DNA of 27,494 bases from a virus, in IMG/VR virus record IMGVR_UViG_3300042924_004742, positions 1 through 27,494 of that record. One strand, 5' to 3'. Numbering within the stretch: the stretch's first letter is position 1; each line of letters opens with the position of its first letter. Positions 17,524 through 26,015 of the stretch are shown one piece after another. The notes under the pieces were generated by a model. It was given only the letters and a program-made list of their open reading frames with translations, had not been told where the DNA came from and ran no database searches. A program made the translations under genes and the position numbers.

Positions 17524-18459
17524 TTACTTGTCAGTCCATTCTAGGTCGTCGTTTTCTCCAACAGTCAGCACTTGGCCGGTTGTGCCTACAGCTAAGTTCT
17601 TCCAAGAAGACCCGTCCCAATACTTAATGTCGCCCTTGGCATCTCCATTGCTGAACCCAGGACCCGCGGGCCCTGTTGCGCCTTGCGCACCTTGTGGCCC
17701 CGCCTCGCCAGGAGGCCCAGGTTCTCCAGGGAATCCCTGTAGCCCTTGTGCCCCTGCTGGTCCTTGCGGTCCTTGTGGGCCTGTTGGACCTTGTGAGCCA
17801 TTAGAGCCTGGGTCTCCCTTTGGACCTGCCTCTCCAGCTGGGCCTCGTTCCCCAGGAACCCCTGGAGCGCCAGGAGGCCCAGGATTACCCTGAGCGCCTT
17901 GTGTTCCCGGTTGACCTGTTTCACCAGTTGGTCCAACATCGCCAACCAATGCCAGTAATTCCCAATCACTTGATTCTATGCTCGGAGTCTGAGTTGTTTG
18001 TGCTACAACGCATATCCAGCTGCTTCCTCCATAACTGACGGTGTCGTTTCGAAAATAGACAGTTGATGGGGCATAAGGTCCTTGCCATGCTACCCCAATA
18101 GGCCCTCGTGGACCCGTCGGTCCCGTTGGTCCTTGTGGTCCTTGTGGTCCTGTACTTCCAGATGCTCCGGCTGGACCCGCAGGTCCAGTAGCACCATTGC
18201 TGCCAACAACCCTGCCGGCATTGACCAATCGGCCGCTGACAAATCGCAGAATCAAATCGTTTTGCTCAATGTAGGCCGTCTCTATTTCATCAAGCTGCAC
18301 TTGCGGAACAGGAACTTGTGACGCCTGAGTAGCCAAAAACGTAGCCACCCTATCGGACGAAGATCCGATATTTGCGGCTATTTCAACAGGACTAGCATCT
18401 GGGTACCTTTTTCGGTACCTCAAGATGCGTAGCTCTGTATCTGTAAATGTTGATGGCAT
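17524..18459 (-). CDS. Collagen-like fibre protein with an embedded carbohydrate-binding-like module
   Basis: The 311-residue product has five parts. Residues 1-50 form an HTH-like helical head ([10 protein letters not shown] and [10 protein letters not shown]). A first collagen run of about 12 Gly-X-Y triplets covers about 86-121. A Trp/Tyr-rich module (about 122-172) has the spacing of small CBM5/12-like or fibre binding domains ([25 protein letters not shown]). A second run of about 31 uninterrupted triplets covers about 173-266. The tip (about 270-311) has [11 protein letters not shown] and G-T-T-G-Q-V-L, a pattern common at tail-fibre ends. Collagen triplets imply a rigid trimer. Two genes downstream of the capsid gene, it may be a head fibre; a tail fibre is the alternative. 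It is preceded by a strong Shine-Dalgarno sequence, unlike several neighbours, and followed by a terminator. Confidence 0.85.
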   Translation of the reverse strand: MPSTFTDTELRILRYRKRYPDASPVEIAANIGSSSDRVATFLATQASQVPVPQVQLDEIETAYIEQNDLILRFVSGRLVNAGRVVGSNGATGPAGPAGASGSTGPQGPQGPTGPTGPRGPIGVAWQGPYAPSTVYFRNDTVSYGGSSWICVVAQTTQTPSIESSDWELLALVGDVGPTGETGQPGTQGAQGNPGPPGAPGVPGERGPAGEAGPKGDPGSNGSQGPTGPQGPQGPAGAQGLQGFPGEPGPPGEAGPQGAQGATGPAGPGFSNGDAKGDIKYWDGSSWKNLAVGTTGQVLTVGENDDLEWTDK

Positions 18460-18467
18460 TACTTGTG

Positions 18468-18473
18468 CTCCTT
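18468..18473 (-). promoter_or_regulatory. Strong Shine-Dalgarno sequence (AAGGAG) of the fibre gene
   Basis: AAGGAG on the minus strand sits eight bases before the ATG at 18457-18459 and overlaps the stop codon of the preceding gene. It is the best ribosome-binding site seen in the window and fixes the fibre gene's start. The major capsid gene, by contrast, has only an A-rich leader. Confidence 0.8.
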
Positions 18474-19275
18474 ATTGGGGCTTCCTGGTCCTGGCGTACT
18501 TGTTGATATCGGCCATGGTAATCTCTGGCTCTTCCTGCACAGGCTCCGGGGCAACGCTTGGAGCGGGCTTCTCAGCCTTCGCCTCCCTGTCGGATTCCAA
18601 GAATCCAAGACGGCTCTCAATCATCTCAAGGACTTCCTTCTCGTTTACAATTTTCCCAATGGTTGAGTCTTCGTCAACGCCCAAGGTGTAGCTACCAAAG
18701 CGATATACGCCATCGTTTGTTGTGATAACTCCTCGCCCAATGGCGGTTCGGACCAAGTGACGCATTCGGGCCTCACGATTAGGAATTGCGTAAATCTTTA
18801 GGAACTGTTTTGGATTGCGCTCTGCGTAAGTCAAAACGTTTTCAAATGCGATGATTTCATCTTCCTCATCGTAGAACATTCCACATAGCGATGCGACCTC
18901 AAGAAGCCTTCTTCCTTTCAGTTCAGAGGCCAATGTGATTGCCTTTGCATTTAGGAGTTTGTCCTCAATACGTAACTTTGACTCAACTTCTGGCTGTAGC
19001 CTTTTGAATAAAGCGTTTCCATTAAACCATGGAGATTCCGGGTTGTTTGGATGATTTGTCAAAAAATCAAGCAACTCTTTGTTTAACTTATGCACGACCA
19101 TAGGCTCACCTACATTAAAGTGAAACCGCTTATAACGAGTCCGGCCATCAGGTAAAATCGTTTCCGTTAGTCTATGGACTACACCATCCAAGGTCTTGTA
19201 TTCCGAAAAATGGAAAGTGCTCCCATTGCCGGACTGCAAAAGAAAGAACTCAAAGTCGCTTTGTTTAACTGGCAT
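18472..19275 (-). CDS. Unknown virion-module protein between capsid and fibre genes
   Basis: I do not recognise this 267-residue product. Residues 1-60 look beta-rich (F-E-F-F-L-L-Q-S-G-N-G-S, then T-R-Y-K-R-F-H-F-N-V-G). The middle is helical (K-L-N-K-E-L-L-D-F-L and, near 95-130, a Leu/Ala-rich helix ending in C-G-M-F-Y). A basic region with R-E-A-R-M-R-H-L-V-R-T-A-I-G-R-G-V-I lies near 167-184. The last 40 residues are acidic and Pro/Glu/Ala rich, probably disordered. No catalytic motif is visible. It opens a two-gene unit with the collagen fibre, 12 bases apart, set off by terminators on both sides. Candidate roles are capsid auxiliary protein, fibre attachment or assembly factor, on position only. 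Its leader is AT-rich, with five A bases before the ATG and no Shine-Dalgarno sequence. Confidence 0.75.
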   Translation of the reverse strand: MPVKQSDFEFFLLQSGNGSTFHFSEYKTLDGVVHRLTETILPDGRTRYKRFHFNVGEPMVVHKLNKELLDFLTNHPNNPESPWFNGNALFKRLQPEVESKLRIEDKLLNAKAITLASELKGRRLLEVASLCGMFYDEEDEIIAFENVLTYAERNPKQFLKIYAIPNREARMRHLVRTAIGRGVITTNDGVYRFGSYTLGVDEDSTIGKIVNEKEVLEMIESRLGFLESDREAKAEKPAPSVAPEPVQEEPEITMADINKYARTRKPQ

Positions 19276-19323
19276 TTTTTAAAAATTTATGACACTATAA
19301 CACATAAAATTTCGTTCAGTTCC
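19276..19323 (-). promoter_or_regulatory. AT-rich leader after the capsid terminator; possible promoter
   Basis: These 48 bases separate the capsid-gene terminator from the next start. The stretch is very AT-rich and on the minus strand reads GAAATTTTATGTGTTATAG and then CATAAATTTTTAAAAA. Since it directly follows a strong terminator, a promoter is expected for the unknown-protein/fibre pair. I see no clean Bacteroidota consensus, so this is layout-based inference. Confidence 0.3.
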
Positions 19324-19357
19324 AAAACAAAAGCCCCCGCCTTGTGGGCGAGGGCTT
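19324..19357 (-). terminator. Intrinsic terminator after the major capsid gene
   Basis: On the minus strand an 11-base-pair GC-rich stem (AAGCCCTCGCC paired with GGCGGGGGCTT, one G-U pair) with a five-base loop (CACAA) is followed by TTGTTTT. It begins 21 bases after the capsid stop codon. The U-tract lies only on the minus-strand side, so it ends leftward transcription from the capsid gene. Confidence 0.9.
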
Positions 19358-19378
19358 CGTTTCCTCAGTTAAGAGGGA

Positions 19379-20749
19379 TTACGCTGCGTACAACAAGCCG
19401 TGGTTGTTGGCTGCGCGCAATTCAACACCGATGGAAGAGTAGAAGTCTACTGTGAATCCATCTTTACCGTTAGAACGAGCGGCTCCGGAACCGGCCTCTG
19501 GGGTAGTGATACCCTCTTGGACGGTGCGACGGAACTCAAGGCTCTGACCCAACAGGTCTTGCTTGTAGCGCAAGTTGATGAGTGGGTTGCCACGATCGTC
19601 GGTACCCATGTTCAAGAACAGCATGGCTTTGTCCCAGTTGATGCCTGAAGTGGCAGGAGCAGGGAACAGGGCCTCGTTGGCGAATGGGTAGTACAGAACA
19701 AAGTTCAAGATTTTGTCCATGAACTTGTACTTGGTAATGTTCAATCCGGTCATAAGACCATCGCCGGAGAACACACCGAAGCTGATGCCACCGTTCAAGG
19801 TGTAGTCGCGGAGTGCGAACTGAGCGTCAGCATAGGCAGAGCTACCGCAAAGCACAGTAAACTCGCTTCCGTTACTGTTCAAGCACATCAAGCGAACTTG
19901 CTCGGCCAAGTCTGTTTCCGCAATAGCAGAAGAATAGGTTCCAACAACACCATCTGCCTGAATTCGTGGCAAGATACCATTACCTCCAAGGCGACCAGAC
20001 ATTACGTTACCAGTTGTAGCTGATCCGTTTGACTTTGCGGCCAAGATGTACATCTCGCGGTCCATGGCCATCTCTTGCATGGTTTCCATCTCGTTGATGT
20101 AGTAGTAAGACCACTCGCTGTCAGACTTCTTTACGTACTTGAGGTTAGATCCTTGAGTCGTGGAACAGACCACAGAACGACGCATAATGCCGAGGTACTC
20201 GCTGACCTGGTTTTCCTGCCATACACGACCGGATGGGCTATCAGAATATTCAGCCTGCAAGTTGTATAAGTGAGCAAACTTGATTCCGGCAGTTGCGATA
20301 CTTACGCCAAAGTTGGTGCCCAAGGCTTGAAGCTGTAATGTACCAGAAGCCCCATTACCTCCACCACCACTAGTGATACCGGTAACAATCGCATAAGCAT
20401 TGTTCTCAAAGCGAATTACATCTCCGGTCAAGAACGAAGCTTGGGTACCGGCTGCGTATGTGACTGTTCCAGTTGTGTCTCCAGAAGCACCAGTAGCGGC
20501 AGATGCAGCAACCGATTGACGGAATTTGCCTTTTTCAAACCAGTTGAAAACATCGTTACCGACAACGGGGTTCTTGCGCCCGATACGGCTCAAGAGGGTT
20601 GTAATGGTGTACTGAGGGAAGCGATACGTGATATAGTCGCTGAAATCGGGTTTTTGGATTCCACCAAAAACGTAGGTGCTATCCACATTACCAGTTCTGA
20701 TGGTATTTGGGGTAGCATTGTTTGGATTGATTGTATTAATGTAAGCCAT
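19379..20749 (-). CDS. Major capsid protein (HK97-fold expected)
   Basis: The 456-residue product follows portal and scaffold genes and has its own terminator, as expected for the most abundant virion protein. The N-terminal arm is Asn/Thr rich. A beta-rich, Gly/Thr-rich insertion (about 80-158) contains L-T-G-D-V-I-R-F-E-N-N-A-Y-A-I-V, which resembles the E-loop or inserted barrel region of capsid proteins. A helical core follows with E-M-E-T-M-Q-E-M-A-M-D-R-E-M-Y (about 220-234), corresponding to the spine helix of HK97-type shells. The C-terminus has V-D-F-Y-S-S-I-G-V-E-L-R-A. The sequence looks closest to capsid proteins of crAss-like and related Bacteroidota podoviruses, from memory. The start has no Shine-Dalgarno sequence; AAACAAAAAA precedes the ATG, which suits a Bacteroidota host. 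Confidence 0.8.
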   Translation of the reverse strand: MAYINTINPNNATPNTIRTGNVDSTYVFGGIQKPDFSDYITYRFPQYTITTLLSRIGRKNPVVGNDVFNWFEKGKFRQSVAASAATGASGDTTGTVTYAAGTQASFLTGDVIRFENNAYAIVTGITSGGGGNGASGTLQLQALGTNFGVSIATAGIKFAHLYNLQAEYSDSPSGRVWQENQVSEYLGIMRRSVVCSTTQGSNLKYVKKSDSEWSYYYINEMETMQEMAMDREMYILAAKSNGSATTGNVMSGRLGGNGILPRIQADGVVGTYSSAIAETDLAEQVRLMCLNSNGSEFTVLCGSSAYADAQFALRDYTLNGGISFGVFSGDGLMTGLNITKYKFMDKILNFVLYYPFANEALFPAPATSGINWDKAMLFLNMGTDDRGNPLINLRYKQDLLGQSLEFRRTVQEGITTPEAGSGAARSNGKDGFTVDFYSSIGVELRAANNHGLLYAA

Positions 20750-20767
20750 TTTTTTGTTTATTTAAGT
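20750..20767 (-). promoter_or_regulatory. A-rich ribosome-binding leader of the capsid gene, no Shine-Dalgarno
   Basis: The 18 bases between the scaffold stop and the capsid ATG read, on the minus strand, ACTTAAATAAACAAAAAA. No AGGAG-like sequence is present although this should be the most strongly translated gene. A-rich leaders without Shine-Dalgarno sequence are typical of highly expressed genes in Bacteroidota, which supports the host inference. Confidence 0.6.
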
Positions 20768-21904
20768 TTAGAACAAAGGTTTTTCACCCTTTCTCAACCT
20801 TTCAACTTCGGATTCAACAGTAGACAAAGCCTTTCGTGGAGTAGCCTCGGCGATATTTGTTGCCTTCGGTCTCTCTACGTTGGACAGGTTTTGAATCACA
20901 GCGGCTTTTCCTGAATTCTTGGCGCTACGAGTAGCGTACTCAAGTACCTTGTCGAACATTTCCAATTTGTAGGCGCTTTGCACCATCTTTTGGAAATCCG
21001 GTTCTCCATTAGGCTTCAGGAAGTGCTTGATCTGGAACTCAGTTGCCTTAGCCTTATCGTTGTAAGTGGTGAGCATCTTTTGAATGCTTGCCCGGTCTTG
21101 GTCTTTGACCTTGACCCTGTCCACCTTTTCGATGCTATTGATTGCCTTGCGAAGGTTATCATCGTAAACACGCTGATGCTCTTGCGCTTGTAAAGCAACC
21201 TGTTGCTTCTGAACTTCCTGCTGCAACTTCAAGTCCTTTCGTATCCTCTTCGCATTAAGGCGAATTTGGGTCTCGTCAAGGGAGGCAATGTACTCATCAA
21301 GTTCCTCCTTTGTATCAAAGTCGGATTTAAGCTCATACGACAAAAGGTCCACATCTGGAACTGAGTCGTAATCAAGAGTAGACAAGCCTAAATAACTCAG
21401 CCAGTCGCCTCCCTGCTTCATGATCTCATTCGCCTCTCGGATCATGTCACTGGCGAATACGGTCTTGGTGGATTCTTTCGTTTCCTCCAACTCCTGTTTT
21501 AGGCTCTTGAACTTTTCTACAAAATCTTGGGAGGTGTTAACTCCCTCAAGTCCAAGGTCCGCAAACTCGTTTTTGTACTTTGTTACGAAATCATCCGCAG
21601 CAGGTACTTCAACGCCTTCGTCCAAATCAATGTCGAAATTGAGGTCCGTGTTAGGGTTCTCATCTGCATTAACATTTTCTGCACCCGTTTCGTTTGCAGT
21701 ATCATCAACATCTGCCTCTTCCTCCAAGTCTTGGGCAGTTTCTGCCGGAGCTTCGGGAGTTTGTGCCACAGGCTGTGGAGGCGCCTCTGGCTGACCATTA
21801 AGGGCGTTTAGTGCCGCTTGTTCGTTCTCATCGCCTATGGGCGAATGAGATTCCGCCTCGCCCGTCAGTTTCTGAAGGGCTAGCAAATCTAAATCTTCTG
21901 ACAT
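20768..21904 (-). CDS. Probable capsid scaffolding protein
   Basis: The 378-residue product has a strongly acidic, Pro/Ala/Asn-rich disordered N-terminal part (about 15-105, with E-E-E-A-D-V-D-D and D-I-D-L-D-E). A mostly helical, charged coiled-coil body follows (about 125-300, including a Gln/Lys-rich stretch L-Q-Q-E-V-Q-K-Q-Q-V-A-L-Q-A-Q). The C-terminus is basic (T-P-R-K-A-L and E-R-L-R-K-G-E-K). Acidic head, coiled-coil middle and basic capsid-binding tail are the usual layout of scaffolding proteins in HK97-like phages, and the gene sits exactly between portal and capsid genes. No protease motif is visible, so maturation by a fused protease is not supported. It starts two bases after the portal stop. 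Confidence 0.75.
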   Translation of the reverse strand: MSEDLDLLALQKLTGEAESHSPIGDENEQAALNALNGQPEAPPQPVAQTPEAPAETAQDLEEEADVDDTANETGAENVNADENPNTDLNFDIDLDEGVEVPAADDFVTKYKNEFADLGLEGVNTSQDFVEKFKSLKQELEETKESTKTVFASDMIREANEIMKQGGDWLSYLGLSTLDYDSVPDVDLLSYELKSDFDTKEELDEYIASLDETQIRLNAKRIRKDLKLQQEVQKQQVALQAQEHQRVYDDNLRKAINSIEKVDRVKVKDQDRASIQKMLTTYNDKAKATEFQIKHFLKPNGEPDFQKMVQSAYKLEMFDKVLEYATRSAKNSGKAAVIQNLSNVERPKATNIAEATPRKALSTVESEVERLRKGEKPLF

Positions 21905-21906
21905 GT

Positions 21907-24132
21907 TTATTGGGTTTTTTGTTCTTTTAATGCCTCAATGATGAGGTTGAAGTTCTGTTCTTGCTCTTTTTTGAGCATATCAAGTTGAGTTTGTTGCTCC
22001 ATCGTGCGATTCTTTAACTCCTCCCTTAACATTTGGAGTTGTCCTTTGTTCTCGGAACGAGCCTTGTCAACTTGAATTTGTTTCTCAGTATCTCCAATGA
22101 TTTGCTGTTGAGCCATCTGTTGTTGCATCATCATTTGCTGTTCTTGCGATTGTTCCGCTTGAGATGCTTTTCGGTCTTGGAGTGCAAGGAACTTCTTGAC
22201 GCCCTCTTTGGTGTCTGGATTGAATAAAAGAACCATAGCCTCGGAAATACTTAGGCTGTTAGCCTGTACGGCGGAACTAACAAGTTGCTCAAACTTCGGC
22301 CTATTGTTCATAATATCATCGGAGTTAACCTTGATAAAAATACCATAATCCTGAAGAGGTACATCTTCATCAATCTCCATAAGGTCAATGCCGATTTGCG
22401 AGACAATTGGCTCATATTGTTCTTTTAAGAATGGGAAAATCGTCTTGATGTAGTTGGCATACTTCTGCAACAGCTCGTTCTCAAAAATTTCAAACGCTTT
22501 GTTCAACGGCTGAGTAATAAGACTGCTTTGCATGACCGCCATCTGATTCACTCCAACAAGAGAATCCCCTTTTTGAAAGCCTTGGCGAGCGTCGTTGATT
22601 CCAGAAATCTTGTCGATTTCCATGTCGATGTACGACGCCAAGTTGAGGTATAGGTTAATTGAATTGGAGATACCCGTGTCAATGCTCGGGAATGGGTTAC
22701 CATTGGGCGGTACCGCCTCCTGTCCGCTACTCGTAAACGCAATACCGGAGGTCTTCAGGTAGTACATCACGTCCTGCAACTGCAGGTTGTCCGGCTTGTA
22801 GCGAAGGTCGTAGACAAAACCCTTACGGCCTGCCGTTGACATCTCCTGCTGCACGGTGTACATGATCAGGTCCTTGAACTCCTGCAGAGCAGACATCTCC
22901 TCAACCTTGGACACGGTCCTAAAGTTGGTGTACTGCGGGGAGATAATCGTGTAACTGTACTCGGCTTTCACCGGATTGTCGACGCTATCCCTAACGATGT
23001 TATTCATCTCGCCCCATTCCTTCACAATGCTAGACCCCACAAGGGTCGCCTTGCGAATTGTCTCAACATTCCTTGTTTCAATGCGTCCTCCATTCTCCTT
23101 CTCCTTTTCCGTCAACTTTGGTTTTTCGTCTTTCCCGAGGATCTTGACATGCTCACCGCCATATTGGTCCACGGTTACCTTGGCGCGTACCTGGCGAATG
23201 TCCCTCCACTCCGCGTAAAACACCAAGCACATAAACTGATTGTTCACGGTGATGTAAGGCAACAAGAAGTTCGTTCCATTCTGCGAATAACCACCCCATA
23301 GCCAAGAACCTTGGTCGTACCTTATCGTGTTAAGCTCTTCAAGCGTTAGACCGTAGGTGTCGCAGACCTCTGTTACCGGAGCATAGCGCCACTCGCCAAT
23401 GAAAGCCGAGGTGCTAAAGCTGTCATCAAAAACATAAGGATCTACAATGACATAACGAGGGTCTACACGGCGGATGTGTGGCTTTCCGTACTTGAGCTCG
23501 TGCTTACCAATAGCCCGGCCGGTTATCAGGATGTCCCTCCAAAAGGCAAGCCTGGTCTGCACGTATTTATCCCTCTCAATCTCATAGCGTAAGATGGAGT
23601 CCATGGTGCGCTCAATGGGTTCCTTGTAAGAGGAACGCATGTAGAGGTCTAATTCTTCTTCAGAGTACGGAATAAAATCCGGCTCCTTCATCTCAATAAG
23701 TTCGCCTGTCGGATCAATCTTTGGAATGACAGACATCATAATCTTTTGTGCTACAATGGAAGATTTCTTCTTCATCTTCCTAGATACAGCATCACGATTT
23801 AGTGTCTTACACGATACGTCTAGCTTCTGAATAGCCACCTCCCCTTCCAGGAGGTTGACCTTGTTGCGGATTTTGTTGAAGTTAATCCACAATGCCGGAA
23901 GGCTCCGCCCGTTGTAATCCTTCTGCAGGAAGTCAAACTTCTTGGAAAGGTCGTAGTCTCCATTGTAGAAGTTCATGGACCGGTCCATGGCTGTGTAAAG
24001 GTTGGGAATGTAACCGTTCGCTACCGTCTGCCCAAGAATAGCCAAGATGGCTTGCTTGTGATAATCCTCCCCTTTCTGCGAGTCTTGGACCCACATATTG
24101 GGGAAAGTTGTTTGTATTGCGGTAGCGCTCAT
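21907..24132 (-). CDS. Portal protein
   Basis: The 741-residue product is in the portal position, directly after the large terminase with an ATGA overlap. Its length is in the range for podovirus portals (P22 gp1 is about 725). The N-terminal part includes M-D-R-S-M-N-F-Y-N-G-D-Y-D (about 48-60) and a helix with N-K-I-R-N-K-V-N-L-L-E-G. The centre has R-R-V-D-P-R-Y-V-I-V-D-P-Y, the typical portal 'DP' region. A segment with D-K-I-S-G-I-N-D-A-R-Q-G resembles the conserved Ile-Ser-Gly stretch of portals. The last 88 residues (from about 654) are a Gln/Met/Glu-rich coiled coil, comparable to the C-terminal barrel of P22-type portals. It forms the dodecameric DNA entry ring at one capsid vertex. 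Confidence 0.9.
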   Translation of the reverse strand: MSATAIQTTFPNMWVQDSQKGEDYHKQAILAILGQTVANGYIPNLYTAMDRSMNFYNGDYDLSKKFDFLQKDYNGRSLPALWINFNKIRNKVNLLEGEVAIQKLDVSCKTLNRDAVSRKMKKKSSIVAQKIMMSVIPKIDPTGELIEMKEPDFIPYSEEELDLYMRSSYKEPIERTMDSILRYEIERDKYVQTRLAFWRDILITGRAIGKHELKYGKPHIRRVDPRYVIVDPYVFDDSFSTSAFIGEWRYAPVTEVCDTYGLTLEELNTIRYDQGSWLWGGYSQNGTNFLLPYITVNNQFMCLVFYAEWRDIRQVRAKVTVDQYGGEHVKILGKDEKPKLTEKEKENGGRIETRNVETIRKATLVGSSIVKEWGEMNNIVRDSVDNPVKAEYSYTIISPQYTNFRTVSKVEEMSALQEFKDLIMYTVQQEMSTAGRKGFVYDLRYKPDNLQLQDVMYYLKTSGIAFTSSGQEAVPPNGNPFPSIDTGISNSINLYLNLASYIDMEIDKISGINDARQGFQKGDSLVGVNQMAVMQSSLITQPLNKAFEIFENELLQKYANYIKTIFPFLKEQYEPIVSQIGIDLMEIDEDVPLQDYGIFIKVNSDDIMNNRPKFEQLVSSAVQANSLSISEAMVLLFNPDTKEGVKKFLALQDRKASQAEQSQEQQMMMQQQMAQQQIIGDTEKQIQVDKARSENKGQLQMLREELKNRTMEQQTQLDMLKKEQEQNFNLIIEALKEQKTQ

Positions 24133-26015
24133 TTACGTTGTAGTTTTCCCTCCTTACTGAAAACATAGTCAAATCCCTTGAATAGGTCATTGCTTGTCTC
24201 TTTTCTTAACAAACGACTTTTGGCTACCGTTCGTAAATTAATCAAGGTAAGGCCCCAAGCATCTACTCGGTCATATTTTCTTTTTTTGTTTTCTGGGTTG
24301 TAATTGGCCAAATCCGACAGCAAATCGGAGTAATGGTAATGTTCAATGTTGGACGTCAGGTCATCATCAATAACGCCAATCATCTGATCCTTAACCATTT
24401 CGTCCATGTAGACCCCGTATTCTATGACATTCCCCGGTCTGGCTAATTTGCCAATCTTGGGTGGTTTTTTCGCCAGAAACTTCGTCAAGTCCCTATCTTG
24501 GAAGTAGGATATCATTCGGGCCCTGTTTCTTTCAATCAACACCGTGCAGGTGTTCTTCTTGCTGTAGTACTCCACCGCCAGGGCGCATTGCTCGTAAGCC
24601 TCGTTCATGTCCTTGGGCTTGGCCGTGTACTGCAACACGGCACCACCGCTGTGCGTCTCCTCTTCCCCTAGGTGCAACCCCTTCGCGATAAAGAACGATA
24701 GGTCCGAGCCAATGCCTTCTTTCTTGGCGCCATCCGTCGGGTCACACCCGGCGGCATACTGAACGTCGTCAGAGGGTTCCTCCAACATGATGACATCCCC
24801 GTCCTCCTTGGGAATGAATACCACCTTGTCGTTGGATTTACGGAACAGACCCCTCTTCATCTTGGGTGGATGGGTGTCCAAGTGCGCGATCCGGTTGTTA
24901 ATCAACTCCACGTCAAAAGGCGAATCACCCACCTGGATGAACATTTCCTCAGCCTCCAAGGGGTACTGAACGATAAAGTCGTAATACCGCTTCATGGACT
25001 GCTTACGCTTTTTCTCGCGCTCACTAAGGATATACTTCAACCCTTCAACGACGTTCTCGTTGCCTAGCTCGTTGTCAATCATAAAGCCGCTCCAGCCGGC
25101 AGCAAAGTAGCGGATAAGGCCATAGCCCTCCGCGTTGTACCAAAAGTCCTTGAAGTCATCGCCATTCTCTGCAGCATCTCCCGCCGTACCGGCCAGGATG
25201 GGAACGCCTTTCCGGGTGATACCATCATCCGCTGCCAAAGCCGGCTCCGTATAGGACCAGTTCTGCTTTAGCTGCCCTGGGTCCCACTTGCCGGGCTCCT
25301 CGTACACCACCATGCGCATACCGGATCCCTCAAACGACGTCGGCTCAGGGGAACGGCCAAAGATCACCGAGTTAAGGCCCACCTTCTTGATGTTGCCGTC
25401 CTTGTCGCGAATCTTCTTGGCGAACTCTAGGCGCGACGCCGAGTTACCGGCCATAGATGTAGCGCGTAGGAAAGACGGCAGGTTGTTGTACCCGGTCTTC
25501 AGCACGTCGCTCATGAACTTCTTCATGTCCTCCTCGGACTTGGATGTGAAACCAATCTCCGAATAGGGATTGTGGATTGCCGTGCAGTACATCGCGTTGG
25601 CAAGGCTGTAGGACTTGCCCCAACGTCGCCGTCCACCAAGGATGACGCCACTACCGGTATTGTCCGGGTAGAGGCTTGACTCGCCGTACAGGCAAGACTC
25701 AATGAGGTTAAAGAACTCCGCGTTACACCTTCGAAACTCCGGGGAAATAAGCCCCCCGTTCTTGGACTTCATCTTCCAGAAGTAGGTGTACATGTACATC
25801 ATCCCGCAGATGCCATCATGCCCAAACCTCGTCCTGCGTATCTGTTCGTTCTCCCATTTGGACTGCTCGGTCCGGCTGGAAAACGAAGGAATAATCATCT
25901 TCTTGGGCTTGTAAGTGGACATCTGTATTTGTCCAATCTTGTCCAAGTAGTACCTGACCCTCTCGTTGACGTCAAAGGCGCTGTTGAATAGGTAATCAAC
26001 CAGGCTTTGCTTCAT
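24129..26015 (-). CDS. terL: Large terminase subunit (ATPase and nuclease)
   Basis: The 628-residue product has the complete motor and nuclease set. A Walker A loop G-G-R-R-R-W-G-K-S is at 127-135. Walker B with catalytic glutamate lies in R-M-V-V-Y-E-E (234-240). A coupling motif I-L-A-G-T-A-G is at 273-279. The RNase H-like nuclease acids are D425 (G-C-D-P-T-D-G), D438, E495 (V-L-I-E-R-N) and D582/D585 (D-R-V-D-A). It drives DNA into the procapsid through the portal and cuts the concatemer. Its start overlaps the upstream stop by four bases and its stop overlaps the portal start by four bases (both ATGA), so the packaging genes are tightly coupled. GC content is clearly higher here than in the giant gene. 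No inactivating change is visible. The headful, cos or terminal-repeat packaging mode cannot be told from here. Confidence 0.95.
   Translation of the reverse strand: MKQSLVDYLFNSAFDVNERVRYYLDKIGQIQMSTYKPKKMIIPSFSSRTEQSKWENEQIRRTRFGHDGICGMMYMYTYFWKMKSKNGGLISPEFRRCNAEFFNLIESCLYGESSLYPDNTGSGVILGGRRRWGKSYSLANAMYCTAIHNPYSEIGFTSKSEEDMKKFMSDVLKTGYNNLPSFLRATSMAGNSASRLEFAKKIRDKDGNIKKVGLNSVIFGRSPEPTSFEGSGMRMVVYEEPGKWDPGQLKQNWSYTEPALAADDGITRKGVPILAGTAGDAAENGDDFKDFWYNAEGYGLIRYFAAGWSGFMIDNELGNENVVEGLKYILSEREKKRKQSMKRYYDFIVQYPLEAEEMFIQVGDSPFDVELINNRIAHLDTHPPKMKRGLFRKSNDKVVFIPKEDGDVIMLEEPSDDVQYAAGCDPTDGAKKEGIGSDLSFFIAKGLHLGEEETHSGGAVLQYTAKPKDMNEAYEQCALAVEYYSKKNTCTVLIERNRARMISYFQDRDLTKFLAKKPPKIGKLARPGNVIEYGVYMDEMVKDQMIGVIDDDLTSNIEHYHYSDLLSDLANYNPENKKRKYDRVDAWGLTLINLRTVAKSRLLRKETSNDLFKGFDYVFSKEGKLQRK

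Noticed and set aside
17528-17893. Plus-strand Gly/Pro/Cys-rich open frame that looks collagen-like
   Set aside because: GGNCCN-type codons of the real collagen gene read as Gly and Pro on both strands; the minus-strand frame has clean Gly-X-Y triplets, a Shine-Dalgarno sequence and a terminator.
17640-18230. Short direct repeats resembling a repeat array
   Set aside because: They are imperfect nine-base Gly-X-Y codon repeats of the collagen gene, with no spacer structure like CRISPR.
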